Part shown: positions 44,885 through 53,180 of the stretch, piece after piece
Layout: the number at the start of each line of letters is the position of its first letter
How positions within the stretch are numbered: the first letter of the stretch is position 1
Translations under genes and position numbers: made by a program
Notes under the pieces: model-generated
The model's database searches: none
The model's input: only the letters and a program-made list of their open reading frames with translations
Told to the model about the DNA's origin: nothing
NCBI GenBank assembly: GCA_046349215.1
Contig: JAXMCV010000002.1
Coordinates: forward strand, 1,054,001-1,118,000
DNA length: 64,000 nt
Direction: 5' to 3'
Origin: JAJXWB01 sp046349215
Lineage (GTDB): Bacteria; Pseudomonadota; Alphaproteobacteria; Rhizobiales; Beijerinckiaceae

Positions 44885-46993
44885 TTATTCGGCCGCGAGC
44901 GTGCGGGGGGCGTCTTCGGTTCCGCTATTGTCGGTGAGATCGTCCTGTTCGCCGACAGCCGTTTCGCCGTCGTATTCCGCCGTTTGTTCGACGGCAGGTT
45001 CGACAGGCGCTTCTCCGGCCTGCGACGCCGGTCGCCCCGGCGTGCGCAGCGGCTCGGGGAGCCAGCCGGCGTCGGCGAGCAGCGTCTCGGCTTCCGCCGC
45101 CATCTCGCCCTTCTTCAGATGCTCGATACGGTCGGCGGCGCGTTGGCCCTTTCCTTCAGCGACCGCTCCGAGAATGCGGGGCTTGGTGACGCGCCCGAGG
45201 TAATTGTCGACCGTCGGCTTCCAGCCGGCCGCCGTCATGTCGAGATCAACCGCCTGAGCGAGTTTGTCGGCATGGACGAGCGCACGCGGCCGCCGGTTCC
45301 AGGCTTCGTGCACGGCGTTGACCGAGAGGCTGACGACGTGGGCAAACAGCAAGGCCTGACTGTCGCCATCCCATTCGCGAAGCGCATCCCAGAGATCGGT
45401 GGACTCCTTGGGCAGAGCCTTCGCCCAGCCCTCGTGTCGTGCGCGAATGGCCTCGGCGGAGACGCAATCGTTCAGCCCCGGCGACTGCGCGCCGAAACTG
45501 ACGCTCTTCAGATCGAGCTCGAGACAGCTATCCGACGCGTAGTGATAGAAGACTTTCAGGGTCAGAGCGTGCAACGCCGCATGAAAGGCGACCTGCGGCT
45601 GTTCGCCAAGGGCGTGCCGCAGGCCGAGCGTCCGGTGCGCCGTCAGCTCGGTCATCAGCCGGTCAGAGATCGGCGACGGGCCTTCGTCCTCCTCCTCGGG
45701 CTCGGAGCGCGTTTCGTCCTCTGCGCCCGTCGTCGCGTCTTCTTCGGCGCCTTCGACGGCCGTCGTACCGCCGGTTTCGTCGCTCTCGACGCGATCGTCT
45801 TCCGGATCGGCGGCGATTTCGTCCTCCGGCCGGATATAGCCGCGCTCGATGCGCAAGCTACCGTCGTGCGCAATGCTGACGAAGGCGCCGGCGCGCGCGA
45901 CCTCCGACGGATCGAACGCGATCGGACGCGTCTCGAAAGCTTCAAGCGCGGTCTCCAGTTCGCCGAGCCGGGCGTCGACCTCGTCCGGCAGCTCGTCGGC
46001 ATCGGCATGTTCTTCCGACAGCCGGTCGAATTCCGCCTGGAAGGCGTCGCGTGCGGCCTGCTCGTCATCCGAAAGCGGCGTGGGCTCGCCGCGAAGGTGA
46101 CGCAGGCCGAACGTGTGGCCGTAGCCAAAATCGGGCGCGACCTCGATCCACTTCCAGCCCTCGGCGCGAATCCCTTCCCCTTCGCGCTCCAGCTTCTCGG
46201 CGACCATGCGCTCGACGAGCGGCACATCCTGCAACCAGCCGCCATCGTCGCCCTGGAACAAGTCGCGCATGATCGGCCCACCGGCCTCGACATAACACTC
46301 GACGCCGATGAACTGCGCCCGCTTGTCGGAGGCGCGCACCGCGCCTTCCGTCAGCATGCGACGGATCATGTAGGGCTGCTTGTCGTAGGAGACCTTCAGC
46401 TTTTCGTAGACCTGCTCCTGGCGCTCGTGATCGCCTGACACGGTGAAGGCCATGAGCTGGTCGAGCGTCATGCCGTCGTCGGCATAGACATCGAGCAGCG
46501 CCGGCGACACGGACGCGAGTTTCAGCCGCTGCTTGACGACATTGACCGCGACGAAGAAGGCGGCGGCGATCTCCTCCTCGGACTGACCTTTCTCACGCAG
46601 CGCCAGAAACGCGCGGAACTGGTCGAGCGGATGGAGCGGCGCGCGCTGGACGTTTTCTGCGAGCGAGTCCTCTTCCGCAATGCCGCCCTCGCGGACGACG
46701 CAGGGCACAGGCGCGGTCTTGGCGAGGCGCTTCTGCTTCACCAGAAGTTCGAGCGCGCGATAACGCCGGCCGCCTGCGGGAATCTCGAACATGCCGGTTT
46801 CCTCGCCGGCGTCGTCCAGGATGGCTCGGACGCTGAGGCCCTGAAGCAGGCCGCGGCGGGCGATGTCGTCGGCGAGTTCCTCGACCGAGACGCCGGCCTT
46901 GACGCGCCGGACGTTCGATTGGGAGAGCACGAGCTTGTTGAAGGGAATGTCGCGCGAGGGCGACAGGGTGATCTTCTTGGCGGCAGTAGCCAT
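44885..46993 (-). CDS. ParB/RepB/Spo0J family protein of the ICE leading region
   Basis: ATG 46993 (MATAAKKITLSPSRD), with GGAG 9 bp upstream, gives 702 aa, more than twice a chromosomal ParB. The N-terminal ParB/Srx domain contains IPAGGRRYRALELL at about 71-84 and AEEDSLAENVQRAPLHPLDQF at about 106-126. A helical HTH region follows (SEEEIAAAFFVAVNVVKQRL). The middle (about 330-470) is very acidic. The C-terminal 230 residues have a conserved helical domain seen in plasmid ParB-like proteins. It is probably a leading-region protein, made soon after entry, that acts on DNA. The partner is unclear, as parA is 17 kb away. It shares its leader sequence with DUF932. Confidence 0.88.
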   Translation of the reverse strand: MATAAKKITLSPSRDIPFNKLVLSQSNVRRVKAGVSVEELADDIARRGLLQGLSVRAILDDAGEETGMFEIPAGGRRYRALELLVKQKRLAKTAPVPCVVREGGIAEEDSLAENVQRAPLHPLDQFRAFLALREKGQSEEEIAAAFFVAVNVVKQRLKLASVSPALLDVYADDGMTLDQLMAFTVSGDHERQEQVYEKLKVSYDKQPYMIRRMLTEGAVRASDKRAQFIGVECYVEAGGPIMRDLFQGDDGGWLQDVPLVERMVAEKLEREGEGIRAEGWKWIEVAPDFGYGHTFGLRHLRGEPTPLSDDEQAARDAFQAEFDRLSEEHADADELPDEVDARLGELETALEAFETRPIAFDPSEVARAGAFVSIAHDGSLRIERGYIRPEDEIAADPEDDRVESDETGGTTAVEGAEEDATTGAEDETRSEPEEEDEGPSPISDRLMTELTAHRTLGLRHALGEQPQVAFHAALHALTLKVFYHYASDSCLELDLKSVSFGAQSPGLNDCVSAEAIRARHEGWAKALPKESTDLWDALREWDGDSQALLFAHVVSLSVNAVHEAWNRRPRALVHADKLAQAVDLDMTAAGWKPTVDNYLGRVTKPRILGAVAEGKGQRAADRIEHLKKGEMAAEAETLLADAGWLPEPLRTPGRPASQAGEAPVEPAVEQTAEYDGETAVGEQDDLTDNSGTEDAPRTLAAE

Positions 46994-47022
46994 AGCGATT
47001 TGCTCCGCGACGGGCGCCAAGA

Positions 47023-47052
47023 GACTCTCTCTCGGACCTGAACCCGTCACGA
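47023..47052 (-). promoter_or_regulatory. Leader element of parB, shared with DUF932
   Basis: Read on the minus strand: CGTGACGGG, a 7-nt gap, CCGAGAGAGAG, then (downstream) GGCG, CCGTC and the GGAG ribosome site 9 bp before the ATG. The same order and spacing occur at 48382-48414 before DUF932. The identity extends to the start codon, which suggests a shared promoter or leader control. Confidence 0.6.
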
Positions 47053-47123
47053 AGCGCAGCGCCGCCCTCTGTCTCTGAGAGCGACGCCGCGGAGGTAATC
47101 AGGAAAGACGGAAACCCGCCAGG

Positions 47124-47151
47124 CCGGAGATACGGAATTCCGCATCTCCGG
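47124..47151. terminator. 28-bp near-perfect palindrome between DUF932 and parB
   Basis: CCGGAGATACGGAA pairs with TTCCGCATCTCCGG with a single mismatch. It starts 12 bp after the DUF932 stop and lies before the parB leader. It probably ends the DUF932 message, though no T-run follows. Confidence 0.5.
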
Positions 47152-47162
47152 GTTTGCGGAAT

Positions 47163-48356
47163 TCAGGCGGCGCGATCGAACAGCTTCTTCGCCTTGGCCT
47201 CCATATCGAGCCGGGCGTCCTGGTGAGTCTTGTCGCGCGCAACCGCCGTGATGCCCTGCACGAAGTCGAACACGCTCTCGGGCTTGCGGCCCTCCTCGGT
47301 GAGCACCGTCTCGATGATCTTCGCCGTCTCGGCCTTCGAGAGCCCGCACTTGCGCAGAAACTCACTCCGATCGTCATCCGTGTGGGCGACGATTTTCTCG
47401 CGAGCCGCCTTGACGCCGTTGACGAAGGGCATGGGCGAGGAATTGGCGAAGCGGGTCAGCGCCGGCGCCGCTTCGTGCGCGAAGCGGGAAGCGGCGTATT
47501 TGGAGTGGCGGATCGTGATCTCTTCGAAATCCTCCACGCCCCAGAGATTGCGGTTCTGGCACACGGCGCGGAGATAGAAGCTGGCGATGCCCAGCGTTTT
47601 CGCGCCGACTTCCGAATTCCAGCAATAAAACCCTCGAAAATAGAGATCGGGCGAGCCGTCGGGCAGGCGTCCCGCCTCGATGGGGTTGAGATCGTCGACC
47701 AGGAACAGGAACACGTCGCGGTCCGACGCATAGAGTGTGGTCGTGTCCTTGGTGATGTCGACGCGGGGATTGTAGACGCCCGTCGACCAGTCGAGCACGC
47801 CCGGGACCTTCCAGCGCGTGTCGCCTGTCCCGTTGCCCGCGATACGCTGCACGGCTTCGACCAGTTCGTGGTCGTAGATGCGGCCGTAGTCGGGGCCCGT
47901 GACGGCGCGAAGCTCCACGTGGCCGTCATTGGTCTCCAGCGTCCTCATCTGCTCCACGCGATGCGAGGTGAGGCCATATTGGAGGTTGATGCCGGCGAGC
48001 GGCGCAGGAAGCTGACGAAGATAAGCCGCCGGCGCGCCAACCAGGCTCGCGAGCTGACCGAAACTCCAATGCGTCGGCGCGACTGGCGCATCCGATCCGG
48101 GCATAGTGAGCGTCAGACGTTCGACGTTGTCGCGGCTCGCCTCCACACGGATCGCCGCGCTTTCGACGATGCGCGTCCGGCTCCGCTTGGCCCGGCCATG
48201 CACGGATGCGTAGAGATCGGACAGCGACAGGTAACGCTCGTCATCCGGCCTCGAAAACCATTCCGAAGAGACACGCCCGACGCGCTCGCCGCGGCTCACA
48301 TCCACCCTGTAGCCGCCGCTCGTGTCGCGGCGGCCGTCCAGAACCTGCATGTTCAT
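47163..48356 (-). CDS. DUF932 domain protein
   Basis: ATG 48356 (MNMQVLDGRRDTSG) is preferred over ATG 48371, because GGAG lies 9 bp before it and the leader then matches the parB leader in spacing. The product is 397 aa. The DUF932 pattern covers about 70-300: THWSFGQLASLVGAPAAYLR, VTGPDYGRIYDHELVEAVQ, LYASDRDVFLFLVDD, CQNRNLWGVEDFEEITIRHS. The family is carried by phages, plasmids and ICE leading regions and its biochemical role is not known. It is probably expressed together with parB after transfer. Confidence 0.9.
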   Translation of the reverse strand: MNMQVLDGRRDTSGGYRVDVSRGERVGRVSSEWFSRPDDERYLSLSDLYASVHGRAKRSRTRIVESAAIRVEASRDNVERLTLTMPGSDAPVAPTHWSFGQLASLVGAPAAYLRQLPAPLAGINLQYGLTSHRVEQMRTLETNDGHVELRAVTGPDYGRIYDHELVEAVQRIAGNGTGDTRWKVPGVLDWSTGVYNPRVDITKDTTTLYASDRDVFLFLVDDLNPIEAGRLPDGSPDLYFRGFYCWNSEVGAKTLGIASFYLRAVCQNRNLWGVEDFEEITIRHSKYAASRFAHEAAPALTRFANSSPMPFVNGVKAAREKIVAHTDDDRSEFLRKCGLSKAETAKIIETVLTEEGRKPESVFDFVQGITAVARDKTHQDARLDMEAKAKKLFDRAA

Positions 48357-48381
48357 GGGATCAAACTCCATGACGGACGCC

Positions 48382-48414
48382 GAAAGCCTCTCTCTCGGCT
48401 TAGCCCGTCACGGA
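48382..48414 (-). promoter_or_regulatory. Leader element of DUF932, shared with parB
   Basis: On the minus strand: CGTGACGGG, a 5-nt gap, CCGAGAGAGAG, then GGCG, CCGTC and GGAG before ATG 48356. Compared with the parB copy the boxes are identical and only the short spacers differ. The 48415-48637 stretch upstream holds no gene I can support. Confidence 0.6.
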
Positions 48415-48637
48415 AATCCCGTCCGCTCTCTCACTCTGGGAACTCTGCTGGGCCACCGAGGATCGACTCGATGAGCTTATGGGGCAATCTTCAGCTCTCA
48501 ACATAGGAGGTAGGGCAGGGCGCGCGACGATCCGAGCCGGCTCTCCAAGAGCAACGCGAAGAACACATGATCGAGTTGGCGGTTGTTCCTTTGTGCTTTC
48601 ATCGGCAAGTAGCGGGGCTTGGGTTCCTAATTCGCCT

Positions 48638-49357
48638 TCAAAACACCAGGCTTGGGTCGTCGGGCGACTGCGCCAGAAGCGCGGGCACGCGGCTGTGGTG
48701 AACGATCCAGTCGTGGGTCTCCGCGCTGATCCAGCTGGCGACCTGCAGCAACGACGCGTAGTCCGCCGCAAGATGTCGGTCAAAGATCGGTTCGTGATGC
48801 GCGATCCGGTTGCGGAAGGTGCGCAGATAGTCGAGCGGCGCGTGCGCCGCCTTGCGGCTCAATCGCGCGCGAGAGAAAGCCTTGAAGACACCCGCGCGCC
48901 AGATGGTCATCTCGTAATTGGCTTTCGCGTAGCCGGGCATACGGCCTCCCGGACCGAGAAGCGCGACCCAGAAGCCGAAGGAAAGCGCCGCCACCATGTG
49001 CGGCGGATCGTCCGGGTAGCCGTCCCGCCGCAAATCCGCACGCGCCCCAGAGACTCGCGCGATCGTGCCTGCGTCGAGGCTCGCGGCAGAATTGTCGTAC
49101 CAATCGACGCCGTAGCGCACGGAAAGCTCGCGGTGCATGGCGTTACGCAAGGCGACTTCCAGCCCCTGGAGCGGACCGTAGAAGGCAGCGCTGACAGCGG
49201 TGTTCCAGGTGTAGAGCCGAACAGCTTTTTCACGATCGCCGCCAGCGCGTCCGACGTAGGTCGCCATTCGCTCCGGCGACAGCGAAGTCTCCAGAGCCTG
49301 GATGACCGCGTCGGTATAGGAGAAGACGTTCTTGACCACTGGCTCTCTGTCGCCCAT
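48638..49357 (-). CDS. Abi-like HEPN protein
   Basis: ATG 49357 (MGDREPVVKNVFSYT) gives 239 aa. The chain is helical, with YTWNTAVSAAFYGPLQGLEVALRNAMHREL at about 50-80 and the C-terminal FRNRIAHHEPIF motif near 192-203. This R-x4-H HEPN signature is the RNase active site in many Abi/HEPN toxins. Abi-like proteins can stop phage growth by RNA cleavage and cell arrest. It stands alone between DUF932 and a winged-helix gene, near the integrase end, a common slot for ICE defence cargo. The defence role is inferred. Confidence 0.75.
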   Translation of the reverse strand: MGDREPVVKNVFSYTDAVIQALETSLSPERMATYVGRAGGDREKAVRLYTWNTAVSAAFYGPLQGLEVALRNAMHRELSVRYGVDWYDNSAASLDAGTIARVSGARADLRRDGYPDDPPHMVAALSFGFWVALLGPGGRMPGYAKANYEMTIWRAGVFKAFSRARLSRKAAHAPLDYLRTFRNRIAHHEPIFDRHLAADYASLLQVASWISAETHDWIVHHSRVPALLAQSPDDPSLVF

Positions 49358-49453
49358 ATTATCGCCTGTAAGCCCTGGGTCCGCCTCTGCCGTTGGCATG
49401 CGCCCGGGGCTCAGCTTTTCCGGAAATCATTTTCGTCCGCCCTGGCCGCCGGA

Positions 49454-49972
49454 TCATGCCGCCGCCCCGGGTGCGGGGGCGCCTTTCGCTGGCTTGTAGC
49501 CGCGTTTGGCCACCGCCCGTCGTGCCGCTCTGTTCGCTTCCTCGACCTGCTTGAACTCGGGCGCGAGGTCCTGAAGCTTCTTGACCAGGCCGGACAGGTC
49601 GTAGGTGTTGCTGAGCTTGCCGCCATTGCTTGCGCGCCGTGCGATCCGGCGCACCAGCCCCTCCTGCTCCAGTTCGGCAATGTAGCGTTGCACCTGCCTC
49701 TCGCTCAGACTCAATCGCTGCGACAGGGTTTCCTTGCTCGGAAACGGCTTGCGATCTTTGTCCCACCAGAAGTCGCAGAGCTGAAGCAGCACCGCGAGCT
49801 GCGTGGGGTTTAGATTCAGCCGTCGTTGCGCGCGCAGCAACAGCGAGGGCACCAGGCAAAAGCCAAGATCGATTACGGTCTGACCCCATTTCTCAGCGGA
49901 GGCCGTCTTGGTCGATTTCACGGGGGCCTCCGCCTGATCGGTTTCTGGTTGTTGTTCGGTGTCGGCGGTCAT
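49454..49972 (-). CDS. Winged-helix DNA-binding protein
   Basis: ATG 49972 (MTADTEQQPETDQAEA) gives 172 aa. After an acidic N-terminus, residues about 45-130 form a GntR/RepA-N-like winged helix: LNPTQLAVLLQLCDFWWDKDR, PSKETLSQRLSLSERQVQRYI, AELEQEGLVRRI. The tail is helical and Ala/Lys-rich. Three GGACATA-type palindromes lie 71-215 bp upstream, likely its own operators or an origin. It may be a regulator or replication-linked DNA binder. I cannot tell which. Confidence 0.75.
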   Translation of the reverse strand: MTADTEQQPETDQAEAPVKSTKTASAEKWGQTVIDLGFCLVPSLLLRAQRRLNLNPTQLAVLLQLCDFWWDKDRKPFPSKETLSQRLSLSERQVQRYIAELEQEGLVRRIARRASNGGKLSNTYDLSGLVKKLQDLAPEFKQVEEANRAARRAVAKRGYKPAKGAPAPGAAA

Positions 49973-50043
49973 GTTACATCTCCGAGTGCGTCTAGAGCCA
50001 AGAAAATGCAGGTGGATGCGGCGATCTGCAAGACGTTGCGTCG

Positions 50044-50187
50044 GGACATATTTGTCCGCTCCTACGAGACATAATTGTCCATAGGTCCGGAGACAAGGGC
50101 GCCTCCCAAAGAAGACGCAACGTTCTAACCGGACGAAGCGCGATTGCGGATAAACGAGTAGTCGTTCGGTCCCGGTCATAAATGTCC
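50044..50187. repeat. Three 14-bp palindromic boxes upstream of the winged-helix gene
   Basis: GGACATATTTGTCC (50044-50057), AGACATAATTGTCC (50067-50080) and GGTCATAAATGTCC (50174-50187). The first is a perfect inverted repeat in its GGACA/TGTCC arms. The first two are 23 bp apart, start to start. The rest of the 372-bp gap between the winged-helix and integrase genes holds no supported gene. Confidence 0.65.
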
Positions 50188-50344
50188 GGTGGGGTGGCGG
50201 TTTTTGGCTCGATTCCGGCTTTGGCCTTGGCGTTCGCGCATGGGCCAGGTTCGAGTGACGCAACAAACCGCAGGCTTCAGCGCGAGTTGTGACGATTGAT
50301 TTCGTGCCCCGCCGAGCAACCGCCTGGCCTTTCAGGCCGCTCTC

Positions 50345-51742
50345 CTAGGATTGAGCTCTTTTTGTCGCCGGCGGGACCGTTCGGTTTACGCCGCTCCGGT
50401 GGCGGAAGGGGCGGTAGTTCCCCAACCGAGTGCGTGAGCTGTAGTCGCCGTCATCGAAACCGAGCGGCTTGCCGTTCGCCCCGAGTGTGGGCGCTGGAGA
50501 TTCGACGATGGGCGCGATCGAAGCAGGCTCCGACTGGATTGCGGCACGCGTCGACGCCGGACGCTGCGCGACGCCGACCAAGGAGAGCCGGTGTTGTGCC
50601 ACGGCTTCGGCCGCCGCCCGGATGGGTTCGTCCTCTGCGTGGACGTAGCGCATAAACATGGTCACCGTCTTATGTGCCGTAAGCGTCATCCCGATTTTCA
50701 CTGGCACACCGGAATTGGCGATATCGGTCGCGGAGCGATGGCGAATGCCATGCGTGCCGACATGGGGAAGTCCGGCGCGTTTCAGGATGCGCCTCCAGCC
50801 CTGATAGTAGGTATGGATAGACATGGCTTGTTTCGGGTCGAACACGGACGGGCAGACAAAGGGCGAATCTTCCAGGAGCGGCGCGCTTTCGAAGAGGCGC
50901 AATGCTTCCGCACTCATTGGCTTGGACATCCCACCGGTCTTGCTGTCCGGCCAAACGACACGTCGGTTGTCGAAATCGACCCAAGCCCATTCGAGGTTGA
51001 TAATCTCCGACATGCGCGCGGCAAACTCGAATTGGAGTCTGATCGCCAGAAGGATGAAAGGATGTTCCAGGCCTTCGGCTTCCGCTCGGTTGAGATATTC
51101 GAAGAGCTTGCGCATTTCTGCATCGGTGATGAGGCGGGTCTTGCCACGCTCCGGATATTTCGGGATGTGGCGGCAAGGGTTTGAACCGTCCGGGCGCATA
51201 CCCCAGACTTCGGCCATATTGAACATCCTGCGTAGCGCCGAGAGCACGCGATTTGCGTGTGTCGGCGTTTTCGACATCTTCTTCATCAGGTTCGCGATGT
51301 CGGCGCGACTAACGTCGGACGCCTTCATATGGCCGAGCGCGGGGAGGATGTGGCGCTTGCCGAAGCCTCGGTTCGAGCGGACCGTGGATGGCTTGTTCCG
51401 GCTTTCCGAATAGTCAGTGATGAAGCGGTTGAAGAGTTCCTTGATCGTCGGGGCCTGACGAAGCGCGATGCGTTTCGCGCTGGGATCGGCGCCGCGCCGA
51501 ACCTCTGCTAACCAGTCTTGGGCGATTCCGCGCGCCTGCTCGACGGTGATTTCCCCGTATCGACCGATCGCTGGTTTCCGACGCTGGCCATTATTGGCGA
51601 CATAGGCGACCATGAAGATCTTCCGGCCGGTCGGCGTGATCTTCACGAGGAAGCCCGGTATCGTCGTATCCCTGAGTTCGAAATCGCGGTCCTTCGGGCA
51701 AGCGGCGTCGACGATTGTTTTCGTGAGTTTGATCTTTGCCAT
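50345..51742 (-). CDS. int: ICE tyrosine integrase
   Basis: A 465-aa site-specific recombinase that inserts and removes the ICE at tRNA-Leu. An N-terminal arm-binding domain (DUF4102-like) is at about 1-85 (LTKTIVDAACPKDRDFELRD, GRRKPAIGRYGEITVEQAR-like). The core-binding domain is at about 100-190. The catalytic domain has Arg in EFAARMSEIINL, the His-x-x-Arg box in GTHGIRHRSATDI and His/Tyr in LTAHKTVTMFMRYVH. The C-terminal 80 residues are a Pro/Ala-rich extension. It lies 180 bp from attR, reading into the ICE. It should act with the RdfS-like factor during excision. Confidence 0.93.
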   Translation of the reverse strand: MAKIKLTKTIVDAACPKDRDFELRDTTIPGFLVKITPTGRKIFMVAYVANNGQRRKPAIGRYGEITVEQARGIAQDWLAEVRRGADPSAKRIALRQAPTIKELFNRFITDYSESRNKPSTVRSNRGFGKRHILPALGHMKASDVSRADIANLMKKMSKTPTHANRVLSALRRMFNMAEVWGMRPDGSNPCRHIPKYPERGKTRLITDAEMRKLFEYLNRAEAEGLEHPFILLAIRLQFEFAARMSEIINLEWAWVDFDNRRVVWPDSKTGGMSKPMSAEALRLFESAPLLEDSPFVCPSVFDPKQAMSIHTYYQGWRRILKRAGLPHVGTHGIRHRSATDIANSGVPVKIGMTLTAHKTVTMFMRYVHAEDEPIRAAAEAVAQHRLSLVGVAQRPASTRAAIQSEPASIAPIVESPAPTLGANGKPLGFDDGDYSSRTRLGNYRPFRHRSGVNRTVPPATKRAQS

Positions 51743-51921
51743 TCCTGACCTCCGTCGAGGCTGGATTTCAGGTGCAGAATAGGTGCGCCTGGAAAGCCAA
51801 CCGTGGCGTACATCCGGTTAGGTATGGATGGACCGATAGCCGAAGAAGTCTAGTATCGACAGACGGTTAGCGGACAATCGGATACCCTCGGATAGCCAAA
51901 GGATAGACGATGTTCGTCGGC

Positions 51922-51973
51922 TTAAAATCCCTCGGAGAAATCCATGCGGGTTCGACCCCCGCCGTCCGCACCA
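51922..51973 (+). other. attR: attR: 3' part of a tRNA-Leu(UAA) gene
   Basis: TTAAAATCCCTCGG at 51922-51935 is the anticodon loop and 3' stem of tRNA-Leu(UAA). Then come a GGA-GAAA-TCC variable hairpin, a T arm GCGGG/CCCGC (51946-51962) with loop TTCGACC, the 3' acceptor strand CGTCCGC (51963-51969) and ACCA. The matching 5' acceptor GCGGACG and the D arm are not present at the right distance upstream. This is therefore a 3' fragment, as left by integration at the right end of an ICE. Confidence 0.85.
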
Positions 51974-51992
51974 GTCGAAAGCCCAAACGAAA

Positions 51993-52024
51993 CGGCCGCC
52001 CGCGCTGGAGAACGCGAGCGGCCG
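51993..52024. terminator. GC-rich hairpin downstream of attR
   Basis: CGGCCGC and CCGCG pair with CGCG and GCGGCCG around an 8-nt loop, 20 bp after the tRNA 3' end. It is likely the original terminator of the tRNA gene, on the chromosome side. A strong T-run is lacking. Confidence 0.45.
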
Positions 52025-52164
52025 AATGCGGCACAAGTATCGAAGGGGCCTTCGAAACTTGAGGTCAGCTTGGGTTGAGTCGGGCAAAGAGTCGAGTCCG
52101 GCCGCCCTGGCGGCGCGGCCCGCCTCCCGACATGGTTAACGATCTTAACCTCCGCCCGGCCTAT

Positions 52165-52611
52165 TCAGTCCCGGTTGATGTGGGCGAAAGCCGCCGTGTC
52201 GGGAAATTCCGAGAATTCCGAAATCAGGCCGTCGCGGAAACGCAGGAAATTCCAGGTGTGGACAATTCCGGTGCGTCCGGTGCCGCGATGACGAAGCCGC
52301 GAGACGCGCAACGCGCCGGCCCGGTCGCCGTCGATCACGAGCTGCAGGAGCGTGGTTTCCAGAATTTCGTATTCGACGTGGATGGCGCGCAAGGTGTGCG
52401 CAAGTCCTTCCCGTCCCTGTCCTTGCATCGAGGCGGGATACATGACGCAGGTGCCGCCCCTGTAGATGACGTCGGGCGCGAAACATTTCACGGTCGTCGC
52501 GAGATCGCCGCGCTGCATGGAATCAAGGACGGTCTCGACCTGCGCGACGATCGTCTCGCGCTCCGTGCGTTCGGCGGTCGAACCTCCTGGCAGCTGTTCG
52601 TTTCCTTGCAT
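52165..52611 (-). CDS. SnoaL/NTF2-like protein, copy 2
   Basis: ATG 52611 (MQGNEQLPGGSTAERTERET) gives 148 aa. It has the cone-shaped NTF2/SnoaL fold pattern: VETVLDSMQRGDLATTVKCFAPDVIYRGGT, then paired strands ending NFLRFRDGLISEFSEFPDT. Such proteins are small isomerases, cyclases or ligand binders. No reaction can be assigned. It is about 40-45% similar by eye to the neighbour at 52620, with 8 bp between the genes, so the two are a tandem duplication and may form a heteromer. Confidence 0.8.
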   Translation of the reverse strand: MQGNEQLPGGSTAERTERETIVAQVETVLDSMQRGDLATTVKCFAPDVIYRGGTCVMYPASMQGQGREGLAHTLRAIHVEYEILETTLLQLVIDGDRAGALRVSRLRHRGTGRTGIVHTWNFLRFRDGLISEFSEFPDTAAFAHINRD

Positions 52612-52619
52612 CGCGACCG

Positions 52620-53048
52620 TCAGTCCGCTTCGAGTTGCGCGGCGGCGATCGTGTCCGGATATTCCGAGAATTCGACCACGAGCCCGTCGCGGAAACGCAG
52701 GAAATTGCAGATTTCGATGCTGACGGTGCGGCCGGCGCCGCGATTGCGGATGTGCGCGGTCCGCTGCATCGCGACCCTTTCGCCGTCGACGATCAGCGAA
52801 TTGATGGTCGAGCCCATGTTCTCGAAGGCGATGTTCACCTGGTTGGCCATCTGCGCGCAGGCGTCCTTGCCCTGGCGCGGGGCGTTGAGCGGATAATAGC
52901 GCCAGCTTCCGCCGGTGAAGACGATGTCCGCCGCCGCGTATTTCATCAGGCCGGCAATGTCGCCGCGGACTCGCAATTCGACGATGTCGTGGACGGCGCG
53001 CACGATGTCCTGGCGTTCTGTCGCGGCTGTGGAAGTCTTGGTCGGCAT
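52620..53048 (-). CDS. SnoaL/NTF2-like protein, copy 1
   Basis: ATG 53048 (MPTKTSTAATERQDIVRAVH) gives 142 aa. The fold pattern is the same as in copy 2: VRGDIAGLMKYAAADIVFTGG, RYYPLNAPRQGKDA and ICNFLRFRDGLVVEFSEYPDT. It is the first gene of the pair. No catalytic assignment is possible. The 131 bp upstream, to the monooxygenase stop, hold no gene. Confidence 0.8.
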   Translation of the reverse strand: MPTKTSTAATERQDIVRAVHDIVELRVRGDIAGLMKYAAADIVFTGGSWRYYPLNAPRQGKDACAQMANQVNIAFENMGSTINSLIVDGERVAMQRTAHIRNRGAGRTVSIEICNFLRFRDGLVVEFSEYPDTIAAAQLEAD

Positions 53049-53180
53049 GTTCTTGGGTCTGTGTTCTGGCCGAACACTGAAGGCCCGCCGCAATACTGTC
53101 AATTTTAATCAAATCAGAGGCTTAACCGGCTCGGTAAACGCTGCGCGGCCCGTATTGCGCGACTTATAACTAAGTCACTG

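Larger units (their letters stand above)
1..51973. mobile_element. Integrative and conjugative element, right-hand ~52 kb
   Basis: The window opens inside a P-type conjugation cluster (trbC/trbB/traG) and runs through relaxase, oriT, traF, parA, repA-like, excisionase and leading-region genes to a tyrosine integrase. It stops at a 3' tRNA-Leu fragment at 51973, after which gene content is ordinary chromosome. The order rdfS-like, repA-like, parA, DUF2840, traF, DUF736, transglycosylase, relaxase, with a DUF2285 regulatory set, resembles the backbone of Mesorhizobium ICEMlSymR7A as I know it. The rest of trb and attL should lie to the left, outside the window. The 5' part of the tRNA is absent at 51973, as expected for attR. 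Confidence 0.9.

Noticed and set aside
51888..51973. Complete tRNA-Leu gene
   Set aside because: The 3' half is perfect, but no matching 5' acceptor strand, D arm or 5' anticodon stem is found at the right distance. It is a fragment left by integration.
52165..53112. 315-codon fused SnoaL protein
   Set aside because: The upstream part of this frame is an Arg-rich shadow of the neighbouring SnoaL gene. The real protein starts at ATG 52611.
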